Below are positions 9,078 through 17,593 of a stretch of 64,000 nt of DNA, piece by piece. The number at the start of each line of letters is the position of its first letter. Position 1 is the stretch's first letter. The position numbers and the translations under genes were made by a program. The notes below the pieces were generated by a model. The model was not told the origin of the DNA, ran no database searches, and saw nothing but the letters and a program-made list of their open reading frames with translations. The stretch spans positions 806,001 through 870,000 of the forward strand of contig SCPD01000001.1 in assembly GCA_005502925.1 (NCBI GenBank). The letters run 5' to 3'. This DNA is from Rhizobiales bacterium Y(2018) (GTDB taxonomy: Bacteria > Pseudomonadota > Alphaproteobacteria > Rhizobiales > Aestuariivirgaceae).

Positions 9078-9092
9078 GGATCACCTCCTTTC
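9078..9092 (-). promoter_or_regulatory. extended Shine-Dalgarno, perfect complement of the 16S rRNA tail
   Basis: On the plus strand these bases are identical to the canonical end of bacterial 16S rRNA (GGATCACCTCCTTTC), so on the minus strand they form an unusually long ribosome-binding site. The core lies seven bases before the ATG at 9076. Ordinary genes in this window have 4-6 base matches. Confidence 0.75.
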
Positions 9093-9177
9093 GACAGTTG
9101 AAACCGCCCCTAGTGTGGGGGCTTGCGGGAAAAATTTCAAGCGGGCATTTTCGAGCCCTCTTCAGCTGGGAAAGATC

Positions 9178-10845
9178 ATGCAAGCAGCCGACATCATCGT
9201 CACCAATGCCAGGATTCTGACTATGGACAAGATCAGCCCGCGCGCCGAGGCGCTGGCGATCACCGGCAACCGCCTCATCGCCGTCGGGAAGAAGGAGGAT
9301 GTGGCCGGCTATAAAGCCAGGCATACCCGCATCATCGACGCGCAGGGCAAGACGGTGCTGCCCGGCATCATCGAGAGCCACATTCATATCTTTCCGGGCT
9401 CGGTCGAGCTCGACAGCCTGATGGTGACGGGGGTCGAAGGCATCGACGCCCTCACTTGCGCGGTGCGCAGCTTTGCCGCCAAACGTCCCGACGACCGGAT
9501 CATCGTCGCCAATGGCGCGAACTACATGACCATCCGCCCGACCGGCGTCATCACGAGGCATGATCTCGACCAGGTCCTGCCTGATCGCCCCTTCATCCTG
9601 TGCTGCTTCGACCATCACACCGTATGGGCCAATACCGCCGCGCTGAAAGCCGCCGATATTCTCCACGGCCGGGACCTGCCGCCCGGCAACGAAATCGTGA
9701 TGGGTCCGGACGGCCTCGCTCTGGGTGAGCTCAAGGAATTCGCCGCCTATGGTCCGGTCTTCGCCTTGACACCGACGCAGGGACGCGAGTCGCTCGGCCT
9801 CACCACCGGCGAGAATCCGGTGCCGCCCGCAAGCGACGCCGACCGGCGCACCGACAAGGCCGCCCTGAAGCGCGGGCTCGCTTACTGCGCTTCGCTCGGC
9901 ATCACCTCCATCCACAATATGGACGGCAATTTTTATCAGCTCGAATTGCTCGACGCGCTGCGCCAGGACGGCGATCTCATCTGCCGCGTGCAGGTGCCGT
10001 GGCATCAGAAGAACGTCTTCGCGCCGGAGCGCATCGACGAGGCGGTCGAGATGCGCGCCCGCTACAATGACGACATGCTCTATTCGGGGCGCGTCAAGGT
10101 ATTCATGGACGGCGTCATCGAATCCATGACGGCGCTGATGCTCGACGACTATCCGGGCCATCCGGGCGAGCGCGGCTTCGCCCTGTTCAGCGCCGAGGAA
10201 TTCAACGCGGTGGCGGCGCGCGCCGACAAGCATGGCCTGCAGATCGGCGTGCATGCGATCGGCGATGCGGCGGTCAGGCGCACGCTCGATGGTTACGAGC
10301 ATGCGCGCAAGGTGAACGGCAAACGCGACTCGCGCCACCGCATCGAGCATATCGAGGTGATCGACCCTGCCGATATTCCGCGCCTCAAGGAACTCGGCGT
10401 CGTCGCCTCGCTGCAGCCGATCGTCGGCCTGGGCGTCCCCGGCGTGCCGCTCGAGCCCTGCCGCGAGCGCATCGGCGCCAAGCTGCCTTACTCCTATGCC
10501 TGGCAGACCTTGCGTGACGCCGGCGCCCATATGAGCTTCTCGTCCGACTGGCCGGTGTCGCCGCTCAATCCCCTGCAAGGCATGCAGTCGGCGATGACGC
10601 AATCGCCGATCGCGCCCAACTGCCCGCCGCAGCGCCAGACTCTCATGGACACGCTCGCCGCCTTCACCTCTGACGGCGCCTATACGGAATTCGCCGAAGC
10701 CAAGAAGGGCAGACTCGTGCCCGGGCTCCTCGCCGATGTGGTCGTCTATGACGGCGATCTCGAAGCGACGCCGGCGGAGGAACTGGCGAAGATCAAGCCC
10801 GCGGTCACCATCTGCGACGGCAGGGTGACCTTCGAGGCCGCCTGA
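9178..10845 (+). CDS. amidohydrolase family protein (YtcJ-like)
   Basis: A 555-residue metal-dependent hydrolase of the amidohydrolase superfamily, YtcJ-like group. It has the N-terminal beta-sandwich motif ADIIVTNARILTMD, the metal site GIIESHIHIF (with Glu in place of the more usual Asp), VGVHAIGDAAV-type strand (GVHAIGDAAVRRTLDGYE), RIEHIEVI with a further histidine, and SFSSDWPVSPLNPL containing the conserved Asp. The C-terminal GLLADVVVYDGD returns to the composite sandwich. No signal peptide is seen, so it is probably cytoplasmic. Substrates of this group are poorly known amides or cyclic amides. ATG 9178 is preferred to an in-frame GTG at 9115. Confidence 0.85.
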   Translation: MQAADIIVTNARILTMDKISPRAEALAITGNRLIAVGKKEDVAGYKARHTRIIDAQGKTVLPGIIESHIHIFPGSVELDSLMVTGVEGIDALTCAVRSFAAKRPDDRIIVANGANYMTIRPTGVITRHDLDQVLPDRPFILCCFDHHTVWANTAALKAADILHGRDLPPGNEIVMGPDGLALGELKEFAAYGPVFALTPTQGRESLGLTTGENPVPPASDADRRTDKAALKRGLAYCASLGITSIHNMDGNFYQLELLDALRQDGDLICRVQVPWHQKNVFAPERIDEAVEMRARYNDDMLYSGRVKVFMDGVIESMTALMLDDYPGHPGERGFALFSAEEFNAVAARADKHGLQIGVHAIGDAAVRRTLDGYEHARKVNGKRDSRHRIEHIEVIDPADIPRLKELGVVASLQPIVGLGVPGVPLEPCRERIGAKLPYSYAWQTLRDAGAHMSFSSDWPVSPLNPLQGMQSAMTQSPIAPNCPPQRQTLMDTLAAFTSDGAYTEFAEAKKGRLVPGLLADVVVYDGDLEATPAEELAKIKPAVTICDGRVTFEAA

Positions 10846-10951
10846 TCGGGCGTCGCCAAGCCGGTACACGGCACCATGGGAACCATCCGGAGGGCCTCAC
10901 AGTTCTCAATGTGCTCGGCATGCGGAACGGCGCCGGGCGCGAGCGACAACC

Positions 10952-11158
10952 ATGACAACCCGGAACATAACCAGTGCGGATCTTTTCCTCATCATCAAGG
11001 ATATCGGGAGCGGCGTCACGGTGATCCGCGCAGCCGACAGCGAGGGCATCGCCATCAACGGCTATCTCAATCTCAGCCACATGGCCGATCGCCTCAACGC
11101 CTTGATCGAATTGAGAATGCGATCCGAACGTGAGCTGCACGACACTCAGGCGCGGTAA
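10952..11158 (+). CDS. small hypothetical protein
   Basis: A 68-residue ORF with high third-position GC like its neighbours and an amphipathic pattern (ADLFLIIKDIGSGVTVI, then ALIELRMRSERELHD). It fills the only sizeable gap between the amidohydrolase and msrA. The ribosome-binding site is weak. I do not recognise it, and it could be a chance ORF; an overlapping ORF in another frame (10876-11133) has poorer composition. Confidence 0.4.
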   Translation: MTTRNITSADLFLIIKDIGSGVTVIRAADSEGIAINGYLNLSHMADRLNALIELRMRSERELHDTQAR

Positions 11159-11259
11159 CAGGCGGCTGACCGAGGACCTCTTCACTTGCCCGTGATCGGG
11201 GTAAGAAGTCACCTTTCGGCCGCGTATGACTTGCATGACCCTCGATCGGAGATGCGCGC

Positions 11260-11967
11260 ATGAAGATCCGGCCTCTTTCAACACACCCCTTCCGCCTGCT
11301 GACCTTGCTCGCCGCGCTTCTCGGCGGCAGCGCCGGCCTTGCCTCCGCCGAGGAAGGCATCGCCCTGCCGGCGCCTGCTTTGGACGAGCCCGCCGCGACG
11401 GCCAAGACGGAGACGGCCATCCTCGCCGGCGGCTGCTTCTGGGGCGTGCAAGGCGTGTTCCAGCATGTCGAGGGCGTCACCAATGCGGTATCGGGCTATG
11501 CCGGCGGTGAGGCGGACACGGCGCAATATGAGAGGGTGACCAGCGGCGCCACCGGCCACGCCGAATCCGTCAGGATCACCTATGATTCCGCCAAGATCAG
11601 CTATGGCCGCCTCCTGCAGATCTATTTCTCGGTAGCCCATGACCCGACCCAGCTCAACCGCCAGGGACCGGACCGGGGCACACAATATCGCTCTGTCATC
11701 TTTCCGGTGAACGACGACCAGGCGAAGGTCGCCAAGGCCTATATCGATCAACTCGGCCAGGCCAAGCTCTTCGAGGCGGACATCGTGACGAAGATCGAGC
11801 CGAACCATGTCTTCTATCCGGCGGAGGCGTATCATCAGGACTATCTGACCCTGAACCCGACGCAGCCCTATATCGTCTATAACGACCTGCCCAAGGTCGA
11901 TAACCTGAAGCGCCTGTTCCCGGCGCTCTATCGCGACGATCCGGTGCTCGTGTCGGAAGCCGATTAG
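11260..11967 (+). CDS. msrA: peptide-methionine (S)-S-oxide reductase, exported
   Basis: A 235-residue MsrA with the catalytic motif GGCFWG (57-62, nucleophile Cys59), followed by SGYAGG, the GHAESVRITYD segment and FFxxHDPTQLNRQGPDRGTQYRS-type motif (seen as SVAHDPTQLNRQG and DRGTQYRSVIF). The family reduces the S form of methionine sulfoxide in proteins. A signal peptide is clear: basic start, hydrophobic core LLTLLAALLGGSAGL, and cleavage near ASA/EE at residue 30, so it should act in the periplasm. No MsrB domain is fused. A GGAG site lies upstream of ATG 11260. Confidence 0.92.
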   Translation: MKIRPLSTHPFRLLTLLAALLGGSAGLASAEEGIALPAPALDEPAATAKTETAILAGGCFWGVQGVFQHVEGVTNAVSGYAGGEADTAQYERVTSGATGHAESVRITYDSAKISYGRLLQIYFSVAHDPTQLNRQGPDRGTQYRSVIFPVNDDQAKVAKAYIDQLGQAKLFEADIVTKIEPNHVFYPAEAYHQDYLTLNPTQPYIVYNDLPKVDNLKRLFPALYRDDPVLVSEAD

Positions 11968-11968
11968 G

Positions 11969-11991
11969 ATCGTTCGGCTGAAGCGAACGAT
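11969..11991. repeat. short hairpin after msrA
   Basis: Arms ATCGTTCG and CGAACGAT (8 bp) enclose a 7-base loop, two bases after the msrA stop. No T-run follows, so it may stabilise the 3' end or help termination rather than terminate alone. Confidence 0.4.
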
Positions 11992-12065
11992 TCAAGCCAT
12001 AGAATGCGTTGGAATCTCACCCCCGGCGGTGCGACTGCATCATCCGTCCTTACGGAGTCGCGGTC

Positions 12066-13079
12066 GTGCCTTTGTCTTCGCCTTCCCTCGCCACCTCTCA
12101 GCTTCAGCTGACCGACGCCGTTCCCGGCATTGTTCTCACCGGCATCGTCACCGGAGCCGCCTTTTCGCTGCGCGAAGTGCCGGGTTTCGGCCTGTTCAGC
12201 CCGATGATCCTCGCGGTCATCATCGGCATGTTGTTCGCCAATGTCGTCGGTACGCCATCCGCAACGCTCACCGGCATCGGCTTCTGCCAGCGCAGCCTCC
12301 TGCGCCTCGGCATCGTCTTTCTCGGATTCCAGGTGACCGCCGGCCAGTTCCTGGCGATCGGCGTCTCCGGGCTCGCCATCGCAGCGCTCGCTCTCGCGGC
12401 AACCTTCTTCTTCACCCTGCTTGCCGGCCGCCTCCTCGGCGTTGAGCGCGGCCTCACCCAGCTCATCGCCGCCGGCACCGCTATCTGCGGCGCCTCGGCG
12501 ATCGCCGCCGTCAATGGCGTGACCAAAGCGCGCGACCAGGATGTCGCCTATGCGGTCGCGATGGTCACCTTGTTCGGCACGCTGGCCATGCTGGCCTTGC
12601 CGCCCCTCGCCATCGTGCTCGGCCTCGATGCGCGGGAATTCGGCCTGTGGGCGGGCGCCTCCATCCATGAGGTCGCCCAGGTCGTCGGCGCAAGCTTCCA
12701 GGCGGGACCGGCGGCGGGTGAGACCGGCACCATCGCCAAGCTGGCGCGCGTCACGATGCTGGCGCCCATGGTCCTGCTGCTCGGCGTCTTCCTGCGGGGG
12801 AAATCCGGCGACGCCGCGGCGCGTCCGCCCGTTCCCTGGTTCATCTTCGGCTTCATCGCCGCCGTCCTCCTCAACAGCCTTGTCGAGCTGCCGCACTGGA
12901 CGCGCCCCGTCCTCACGCTGACGACCAGCCTGCTTCTGGCGCTCGGCCTCGCCGGCATGGGCCTCAAAACCGAATTCTCGCAGATCCGGGTGCTCGGCGC
13001 GCGCCCGCTCCTGCTCGCTCTCACGGCGGCTGTTTTTATAGCCAGCCTCAGCCTGATGCTTGTAAAGATCGTGGGATGA
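12066..13079 (+). CDS. YeiH/UPF0324-family putative sulfate exporter
   Basis: A 337-residue membrane protein with about 10 hydrophobic segments and the YeiH family landmarks: SPMILAVIIGMLFANVVG, LRLGIVFLGFQVT, GTAICGASAIAAVNGVTKA and IHEVAQVVGASF. The family is annotated as putative sulfate exporter, on thin evidence. I start at GTG 12066, which has ACGGAG upstream and places the first helix correctly; an in-frame TTG at 12009 would add 19 unlikely residues. The LysR gene 10 bases downstream mirrors the yeiH/yeiE pairing known in enterobacteria. Confidence 0.8.
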   Translation: MPLSSPSLATSQLQLTDAVPGIVLTGIVTGAAFSLREVPGFGLFSPMILAVIIGMLFANVVGTPSATLTGIGFCQRSLLRLGIVFLGFQVTAGQFLAIGVSGLAIAALALAATFFFTLLAGRLLGVERGLTQLIAAGTAICGASAIAAVNGVTKARDQDVAYAVAMVTLFGTLAMLALPPLAIVLGLDAREFGLWAGASIHEVAQVVGASFQAGPAAGETGTIAKLARVTMLAPMVLLLGVFLRGKSGDAAARPPVPWFIFGFIAAVLLNSLVELPHWTRPVLTLTTSLLLALGLAGMGLKTEFSQIRVLGARPLLLALTAAVFIASLSLMLVKIVG

Positions 13080-13089
13080 GGACCCACGC

Positions 13090-13980
13090 ATGACACTCGA
13101 ACAGCTGCGCATCTTCGTCGCGGTGGCGGAGCGCGAGCATGTCACGCGCGCGGCGGGCGATCTCAATCTCACCCAGTCGGCGACCAGCGCCGCGGTCGCG
13201 GCGCTCGAGGCGCGGTATCAGACCAAGCTCTTCGACCGGGTCGGCCGGCGTATCAGTCTGACCGATGCCGGCCGCCTGTTTCTCACCGAAGCCAAGGCGG
13301 TGCTCGCCCGCGCCACGGCGGCGGAGCTGGTGCTCGCCGATCTCGCCGGATTGAAGGTGGGATCCCTGGGCTTCGCCGCCAGCCAGACGGTCGGCAATTA
13401 CTGGCTGCCGCGCTTCATCCACGCCTTCCGCTCGGCCCATCCCGGCATCGCGGTGGCGCTCACCATCGGCAATACCGAAACCGTCGCCGCCATGGTGCGC
13501 GCCGGCGAAGCCAATCTCGGTTTCGTCGAGGGACCCGTCGAGGAGCAGGCCCTGACGACCACGGTCGTCGCCGAGGACGAGATGGTGCTCGTCGCCCCTT
13601 CAAATCATGACTGGGTCAGCGCCCGAAAGCGCGGCAAGCTCGATCTCACCTCCGCCCGCTGGGTCCTGCGCGAACTGGGCTCAGGCACCCGTTCGATCCT
13701 CGAACCGCTGCTCAAACGCGAAGGCATCGCGCTGGCGGCGCTCGATGTGAGCCTGGTGATGCCCACGAATGAATCCGTCAGGGCTGCCGTCGAGGCGGGC
13801 GCCGGCGTCACCGTCCTGTCGCGGCTCGTCGTCGACAAGGCCATCAAGACCGGCAGCCTCGCCCTCGTCGATCACCCGGTTCCACGCCGCCCTTTCACGA
13901 TGCTGCGCCACAATGACCGCTACGTCACGGCGAGCGAGAAGGAGTTCGTGAAATTGATCGGCGCGCTTGCGGCCAAATAG
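13090..13980 (+). CDS. LysR-family transcriptional regulator (YeiE-like)
   Basis: A 296-residue LysR regulator with winged helix residues HVTRAAGDLNLTQSATSAAVAALE near the start and a CysB-type effector domain (SLGFAASQTVGNYWLP, GFVEGPVEE, LREPGSGT-like LRELGSGTRS). It is co-directional with and 10 bases downstream of the yeiH-like gene. Enterobacterial YeiE responds to sulfite, so sulfur-related control of the exporter is a reasonable inference, unproved here. Confidence 0.85.
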   Translation: MTLEQLRIFVAVAEREHVTRAAGDLNLTQSATSAAVAALEARYQTKLFDRVGRRISLTDAGRLFLTEAKAVLARATAAELVLADLAGLKVGSLGFAASQTVGNYWLPRFIHAFRSAHPGIAVALTIGNTETVAAMVRAGEANLGFVEGPVEEQALTTTVVAEDEMVLVAPSNHDWVSARKRGKLDLTSARWVLRELGSGTRSILEPLLKREGIALAALDVSLVMPTNESVRAAVEAGAGVTVLSRLVVDKAIKTGSLALVDHPVPRRPFTMLRHNDRYVTASEKEFVKLIGALAAK

Positions 13981-13994
13981 AAGTCGCGGACTTT

Positions 13995-14018
13995 CGGCGA
14001 AGTGTTTCCACTTCGCCG
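13995..14018. repeat. dispersed palindromic repeat, copy 1
   Basis: Ten-bp arms CGGCGAAGTG and CACTTCGCCG with a 4-base loop, followed by GATGCGCGTTAGC. The same unit recurs at 28692-28715 with the same flank (GATGCGCGCTAGC), so it is a dispersed intergenic repeat. Here it separates two convergent genes and may aid termination. Confidence 0.7.
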
Positions 14019-14034
14019 GATGCGCGTTAGCTCG

Positions 14035-15465
14035 TCAGGAAGCGCCGTGACCGACGATGCCCTTCACTTCCAGGAAATCATGGATCGCCCAATCGGCATA
14101 CTCACGGCCGTTACCGGACTGCTTGTAGCCGCCGAAAGGCGCATAGGTATCCCAGTCGGGATAATTGAGGTTGACCTGCCCGGCGCGCAGTTGCCGGGCA
14201 ACGCGGCGCGCATTGTCGATGTTCTTCGATTGCACATAGGCGGCGAGACCATAGGGCGTGTCATTGGCGATCTCGATCGCCTGCTCCTCGGTATCGTAGG
14301 AGAGGATCGACAATACCGGCCCGAAGATCTCCTCGCGCGCGATCGTCATCTCCGGCGTCACATTGCCGAACACCGTCGGTTTGACATAGTAGCCGCGATT
14401 ATAGCCATGCGGCCGGCCGAGACCGCCAGTCACCAGCGTGGCGCCTTCGGCGATGCCGGCCGAGATCAGCCGCTGGATCTTCTCATACTGGATTTCGCTG
14501 ACCACTGGCCCAAGCACGGTTTCAGCCGCCTTGGGATCACCGACCTTGTGATCCTCGGCGGCCTTCTTGGCGATGGCCAAAGCGTGGTCGTGATGCTCGC
14601 GCGGCACCAGCATGCGTGTCGGCGCATCGCAGGATTGGCCGCTATTGCCGAAGCAGCCTTGCACGCCCTTGATCACCGCGGTCTCGAAGTCGGCATCGCG
14701 CAGGATGATATTCGGCGATTTGCCGCCCAGTTCCTGCGCCACCCGTTTGACCGTCTCGGCCGCGGTCTTCGCCACGATGATGCCGGCGCGCGTCGATCCG
14801 GTGAAGGACACCATGTCGACATCGGGATGGCCGGCCATGACCTGCCCGACGCCCGGCCCATCACCATTCACCAGGTTGAAGACACCTTTGGGCGTGCCCG
14901 CGTCATGCATGATCTCGGCGAAGAGGAGCCCGCTGACGGGGGCGATCTCGCTCGGCTTCAGCACCATCGTGCAGCCGGCCGCGATCGCCGGCGCCACCTT
15001 GCAGACGATCTGGTTCAACGGCCAGTTCCATGGCGTGATCAAAGCGACGACGCCGATCGCTTCCTTGACGACACGCGTCGTGCCGCGCTGATGCTCGAAT
15101 TCGTAGTCCTTCAGCGCGGCAATGGTCGATTCGAGGTGAACCCGCCCGGCCCAGGTCTGCGCCTCGCGGGCAAAGCTCATGGGCGCGCCCATCTCATCGG
15201 AAACGGCACGCGCGATATCCTCCGACCGCTCGTTGTAGAGCTCCAAAATCCGGGTCAGAAGTGCCAGGCGTTCGGCCTTGCTCGTCTGCGAGAACGCAAG
15301 AAACGCCGCCTTGGCCGCGGCGACCGCGCGATCGACATCCGCCGCCGCACCTGCCGAGATCGTGATGAAGGTCTTTTCCGTCGCCGGATCGATAACGTCC
15401 ATCGTCTTAGGGGAGACCGGGTCAACCCAGGCGCCATCAATGTAGAATTTCAATGCGTTGGACAA
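14035..15465 (-). CDS. NAD(P)-dependent aldehyde dehydrogenase family protein
   Basis: A 476-residue aldehyde dehydrogenase. Visible motifs are TPWNWPLNQIVCKVAPAIAAG, KPSEIAPVSG, FTGSTRAGIIV (cofactor loop), QELGGKSPNIIL with the catalytic Glu, GNSGQSCDAPTR with the catalytic Cys, and EEIFGPVLSI. The GQSCDAPTR context, rather than GQxCxAxxR, is a small variant. It oxidises an aldehyde to an acid; the substrate is unknown. It stands alone on the minus strand, and a palindromic operator candidate lies 140 bases upstream. Confidence 0.9.
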   Translation of the reverse strand: MSNALKFYIDGAWVDPVSPKTMDVIDPATEKTFITISAGAAADVDRAVAAAKAAFLAFSQTSKAERLALLTRILELYNERSEDIARAVSDEMGAPMSFAREAQTWAGRVHLESTIAALKDYEFEHQRGTTRVVKEAIGVVALITPWNWPLNQIVCKVAPAIAAGCTMVLKPSEIAPVSGLLFAEIMHDAGTPKGVFNLVNGDGPGVGQVMAGHPDVDMVSFTGSTRAGIIVAKTAAETVKRVAQELGGKSPNIILRDADFETAVIKGVQGCFGNSGQSCDAPTRMLVPREHHDHALAIAKKAAEDHKVGDPKAAETVLGPVVSEIQYEKIQRLISAGIAEGATLVTGGLGRPHGYNRGYYVKPTVFGNVTPEMTIAREEIFGPVLSILSYDTEEQAIEIANDTPYGLAAYVQSKNIDNARRVARQLRAGQVNLNYPDWDTYAPFGGYKQSGNGREYADWAIHDFLEVKGIVGHGAS

Positions 15466-15602
15466 GATTTTCTTCTTTCTTTGATTACGGGCACCATTGC
15501 CCGGGACTCAGCTCAGAATTAGACGGCTGATCGTCAGCTGCTTGGACAAGTCGCATCCTTTCGACCCCCGTCAACGCGAGGTCACGGTGACAGAGCGTGA
15601 TA

Positions 15603-15618
15603 GTTATACGGGTATAAC
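15603..15618. promoter_or_regulatory. candidate operator upstream of the aldehyde dehydrogenase
   Basis: A perfect palindrome GTTATAC-GG-GTATAAC, with a second half-site-like GATATAAC at 15623-15630, lies between the aldehyde dehydrogenase start (15465, minus) and the fRMsr gene. The form suits a dimeric repressor of TetR or GntR type. No matching regulator gene is adjacent. Confidence 0.5.
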
Positions 15619-15689
15619 GCGTGATATAACCAGATGACATCAAAATTGGCAAGTCACCCGGCCGGGCGTCCTGTCCGTGAGGTCGGTGC

Positions 15690-16196
15690 TCAGGTGCCGT
15701 CTGTGAGCGGAGCGCTGGCGGCGCTATAGATCGCGGCGAGATGTTCGATGCCCTCCTGATCCTCGATGTCGAACCGCCCGGGCAACGGGCTGTCGAGGTC
15801 GAGGACGCCATAGACCTCTCCACCCCGCGTCAAGGGGACGACGAGCTCGGAGCGCGAGGCACTGTCGCAGGCTATGTGGCCAGGGAATTCATGCACATCT
15901 TCGACGCGCTGGGTGCTGCGCCGCGCCACTGCCGCTCCGCACACGCCGCGGCCGACGGCAATGCGCACACAGGCCGGCTTGCCCTGGAACGGGCCGAGCA
16001 CCAGCTCCTCCGGAGTCCGCAGGAAATAGAATCCTGCCCAGTTGAGATCGGGCAGCTGCTCGAAGATCAGCGCCGACATATTGGCGGCATTGGCGATCGG
16101 GTCAGGCTCGCCGGACAGGAGGCCTTCGAGCTGGTCGGCCAGCTCGCGATAGAAACTCTTTTTGTCGGAGGTCCGAATGGCTGCCGCGGCGAACAT
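15690..16196 (-). CDS. msrC: free methionine-(R)-sulfoxide reductase (GAF-domain fRMsr)
   Basis: A 168-residue single GAF-domain protein with all three family cysteines: GKPACVR (Cys76), GRGVCG (Cys86) and HIACDSASRSE (Cys110). Also present are NWAGFYF and VLDLDSP. The enzyme reduces free L-methionine-(R)-sulfoxide in the cytoplasm. I choose ATG 16196 because GGAGG stands eight bases before it; a start at 16226 would add ten residues. A periplasmic MsrA is encoded 4 kb away, so the window covers both free and protein-bound methionine sulfoxide. Confidence 0.92.
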   Translation of the reverse strand: MFAAAAIRTSDKKSFYRELADQLEGLLSGEPDPIANAANMSALIFEQLPDLNWAGFYFLRTPEELVLGPFQGKPACVRIAVGRGVCGAAVARRSTQRVEDVHEFPGHIACDSASRSELVVPLTRGGEVYGVLDLDSPLPGRFDIEDQEGIEHLAAIYSAASAPLTDGT

Positions 16197-16372
16197 CTGA
16201 TCATCCCTCCCGATCGCAATAGTCAATACAATATAACGACTGCCCCAGCATACGCCTTCAGATATATGGCGTCAGCCCATAGAGAAACGCAAAGCCGATG
16301 CGCGCTCAGCTTCCTTGACACAAAGCGGGGGCTTGGTAGTGAGCCTGCCCTCGCTCTCATCAGTGCCTGGAT

Positions 16373-17512
16373 ATGGATCGCCCCGCCAAGTTCCCCTGGT
16401 TCTCGCCCATTCTTCCCGGCGCCACGCTGCGCGACCGGCTGCTCGCCTGTCTGGGTTCACTCGTCGGCATCGGCCTGACCGGCTTCGTCTGCGCCCTGAG
16501 CTTCGGGCCCGATCCCTTTCTGCCGCTCATCGTGGCGCCGATCGGCGCCTCCGCTGTGCTGCTCTTCGCCGTGCCGACGAGCCCGCTGGCGCAGCCCTGG
16601 CCGATCATCGGCGGCAATACGATCTCGGCCCTGGTCGGTGTGACAGTGGCGCATTTCGTGCCCTATCCGCTGCTGGCCACGGGTGCGGCGGTGGCGCTCG
16701 CCATCATTGTCATGTCGTTCACGCGTTGCCTCCACCCGCCGGGCGGCGCGGCGGCGCTGACCGCCGTCATCGGCGGATCGGCCGTCACCAATGCCGGCTT
16801 TCTCTTTCCCTTCATGCCGATCGCGCTCAACTCGGCGCTGCTGGTGCTGCTCGGCATCGTCTTCCACCGCCTCACCCGGCGGAGCTATCCGCATGTCGCG
16901 GCCCCGGCCGCGGTCAACGAACATAAGACCAAGGATCAGCCGGCGCCGCTGCGTGTCGGCCTGCAGAGCGCCGACATCGACGCCGCGCTCGCCAAGATGG
17001 GCGAAAGCTACGATATCGACCGGGGCGATCTCGACCGCCTGCTGCGCGAGGTCGAGGGCCAGATCCTGTCACGCATGCACAGCATGATCGAAGCGCGCGA
17101 GATCATGTCGCGCGATCTGGTCACGGTCGATCACAACGCCCAGAGCGCCGAGGCCCGCCGCCTGCTGCTCGATCACGACATAAGGATGCTTCCGGTTCTG
17201 GATAGCGACGGCAGGCTCGCCGGGACCATCGGCCTGCGCGAGCTCGCGACCGGCACGGAGCGCATCACGGAAAGCATCTCGCCCGCCGTCACCGCGCGCC
17301 CCGATGCGCCGATCACCGATCTCATCCCGCTATTGAGCAATGGCCGCACCCATGCGGTGATCATCACCGAAGGTGAGGGCCGGATCGCCGGCATCGTCAC
17401 CCAGACCGACCTGCTCGTCGCCGTCTCGCGCGCCTTGCTCGCCAAGGACATCGGCGACACCGAAAGATGGAAGCCGCTGACCAGCGCATGGCCGGCCGCG
17501 GCCAGCGCTTGA
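16373..17512 (+). CDS. HPP-family membrane protein with C-terminal CBS domains
   Basis: The 379-residue protein has an N-terminal HPP domain (about residues 20-170, four to five hydrophobic segments) with IVAPIGASAVLLFAVPTSPLAQPWPI-type sequence and the name-giving CLHPPGGA. After a linker come two CBS motifs: MSRDLVTVDHNAQSAEARRLLLDHDIRMLPVLD and TDLIPLLSNGRTHAVIITEGEGRIAGIVTQTDLL (quoted in part as HDIRMLPVLDSDGRLAG and GRIAGIVTQTDLLVA). HPP proteins are integral membrane proteins linked in some organisms to nitrite transport; CBS pairs usually bind adenosine nucleotides. The combined function is not established. Confidence 0.82.
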   Translation: MDRPAKFPWFSPILPGATLRDRLLACLGSLVGIGLTGFVCALSFGPDPFLPLIVAPIGASAVLLFAVPTSPLAQPWPIIGGNTISALVGVTVAHFVPYPLLATGAAVALAIIVMSFTRCLHPPGGAAALTAVIGGSAVTNAGFLFPFMPIALNSALLVLLGIVFHRLTRRSYPHVAAPAAVNEHKTKDQPAPLRVGLQSADIDAALAKMGESYDIDRGDLDRLLREVEGQILSRMHSMIEAREIMSRDLVTVDHNAQSAEARRLLLDHDIRMLPVLDSDGRLAGTIGLRELATGTERITESISPAVTARPDAPITDLIPLLSNGRTHAVIITEGEGRIAGIVTQTDLLVAVSRALLAKDIGDTERWKPLTSAWPAAASA

Positions 17513-17593
17513 TCCGGACGCCTCCTCTCTGATGTCAGCAGGCTGGGCAGGCGGGCTTGCAGGGACTCAAGGGGGGCCCTATCTCCCTTGTCC

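Noticed and set aside
8911-10869. Minus-strand ORF of 652 codons
   Set aside because: It mirrors the amidohydrolase gene and has the His/Arg/Gly-rich composition of a shadow frame.
10805-11284. Minus-strand ORF of 159 codons in the gap before msrA
   Set aside because: It overlaps both the amidohydrolase end and msrA start and has poor composition; the plus-strand 68-codon ORF fits better.
14002-15522. Plus-strand ORF of 506 codons opposite the aldehyde dehydrogenase
   Set aside because: All motifs of a known enzyme are on the other strand; this frame has none.
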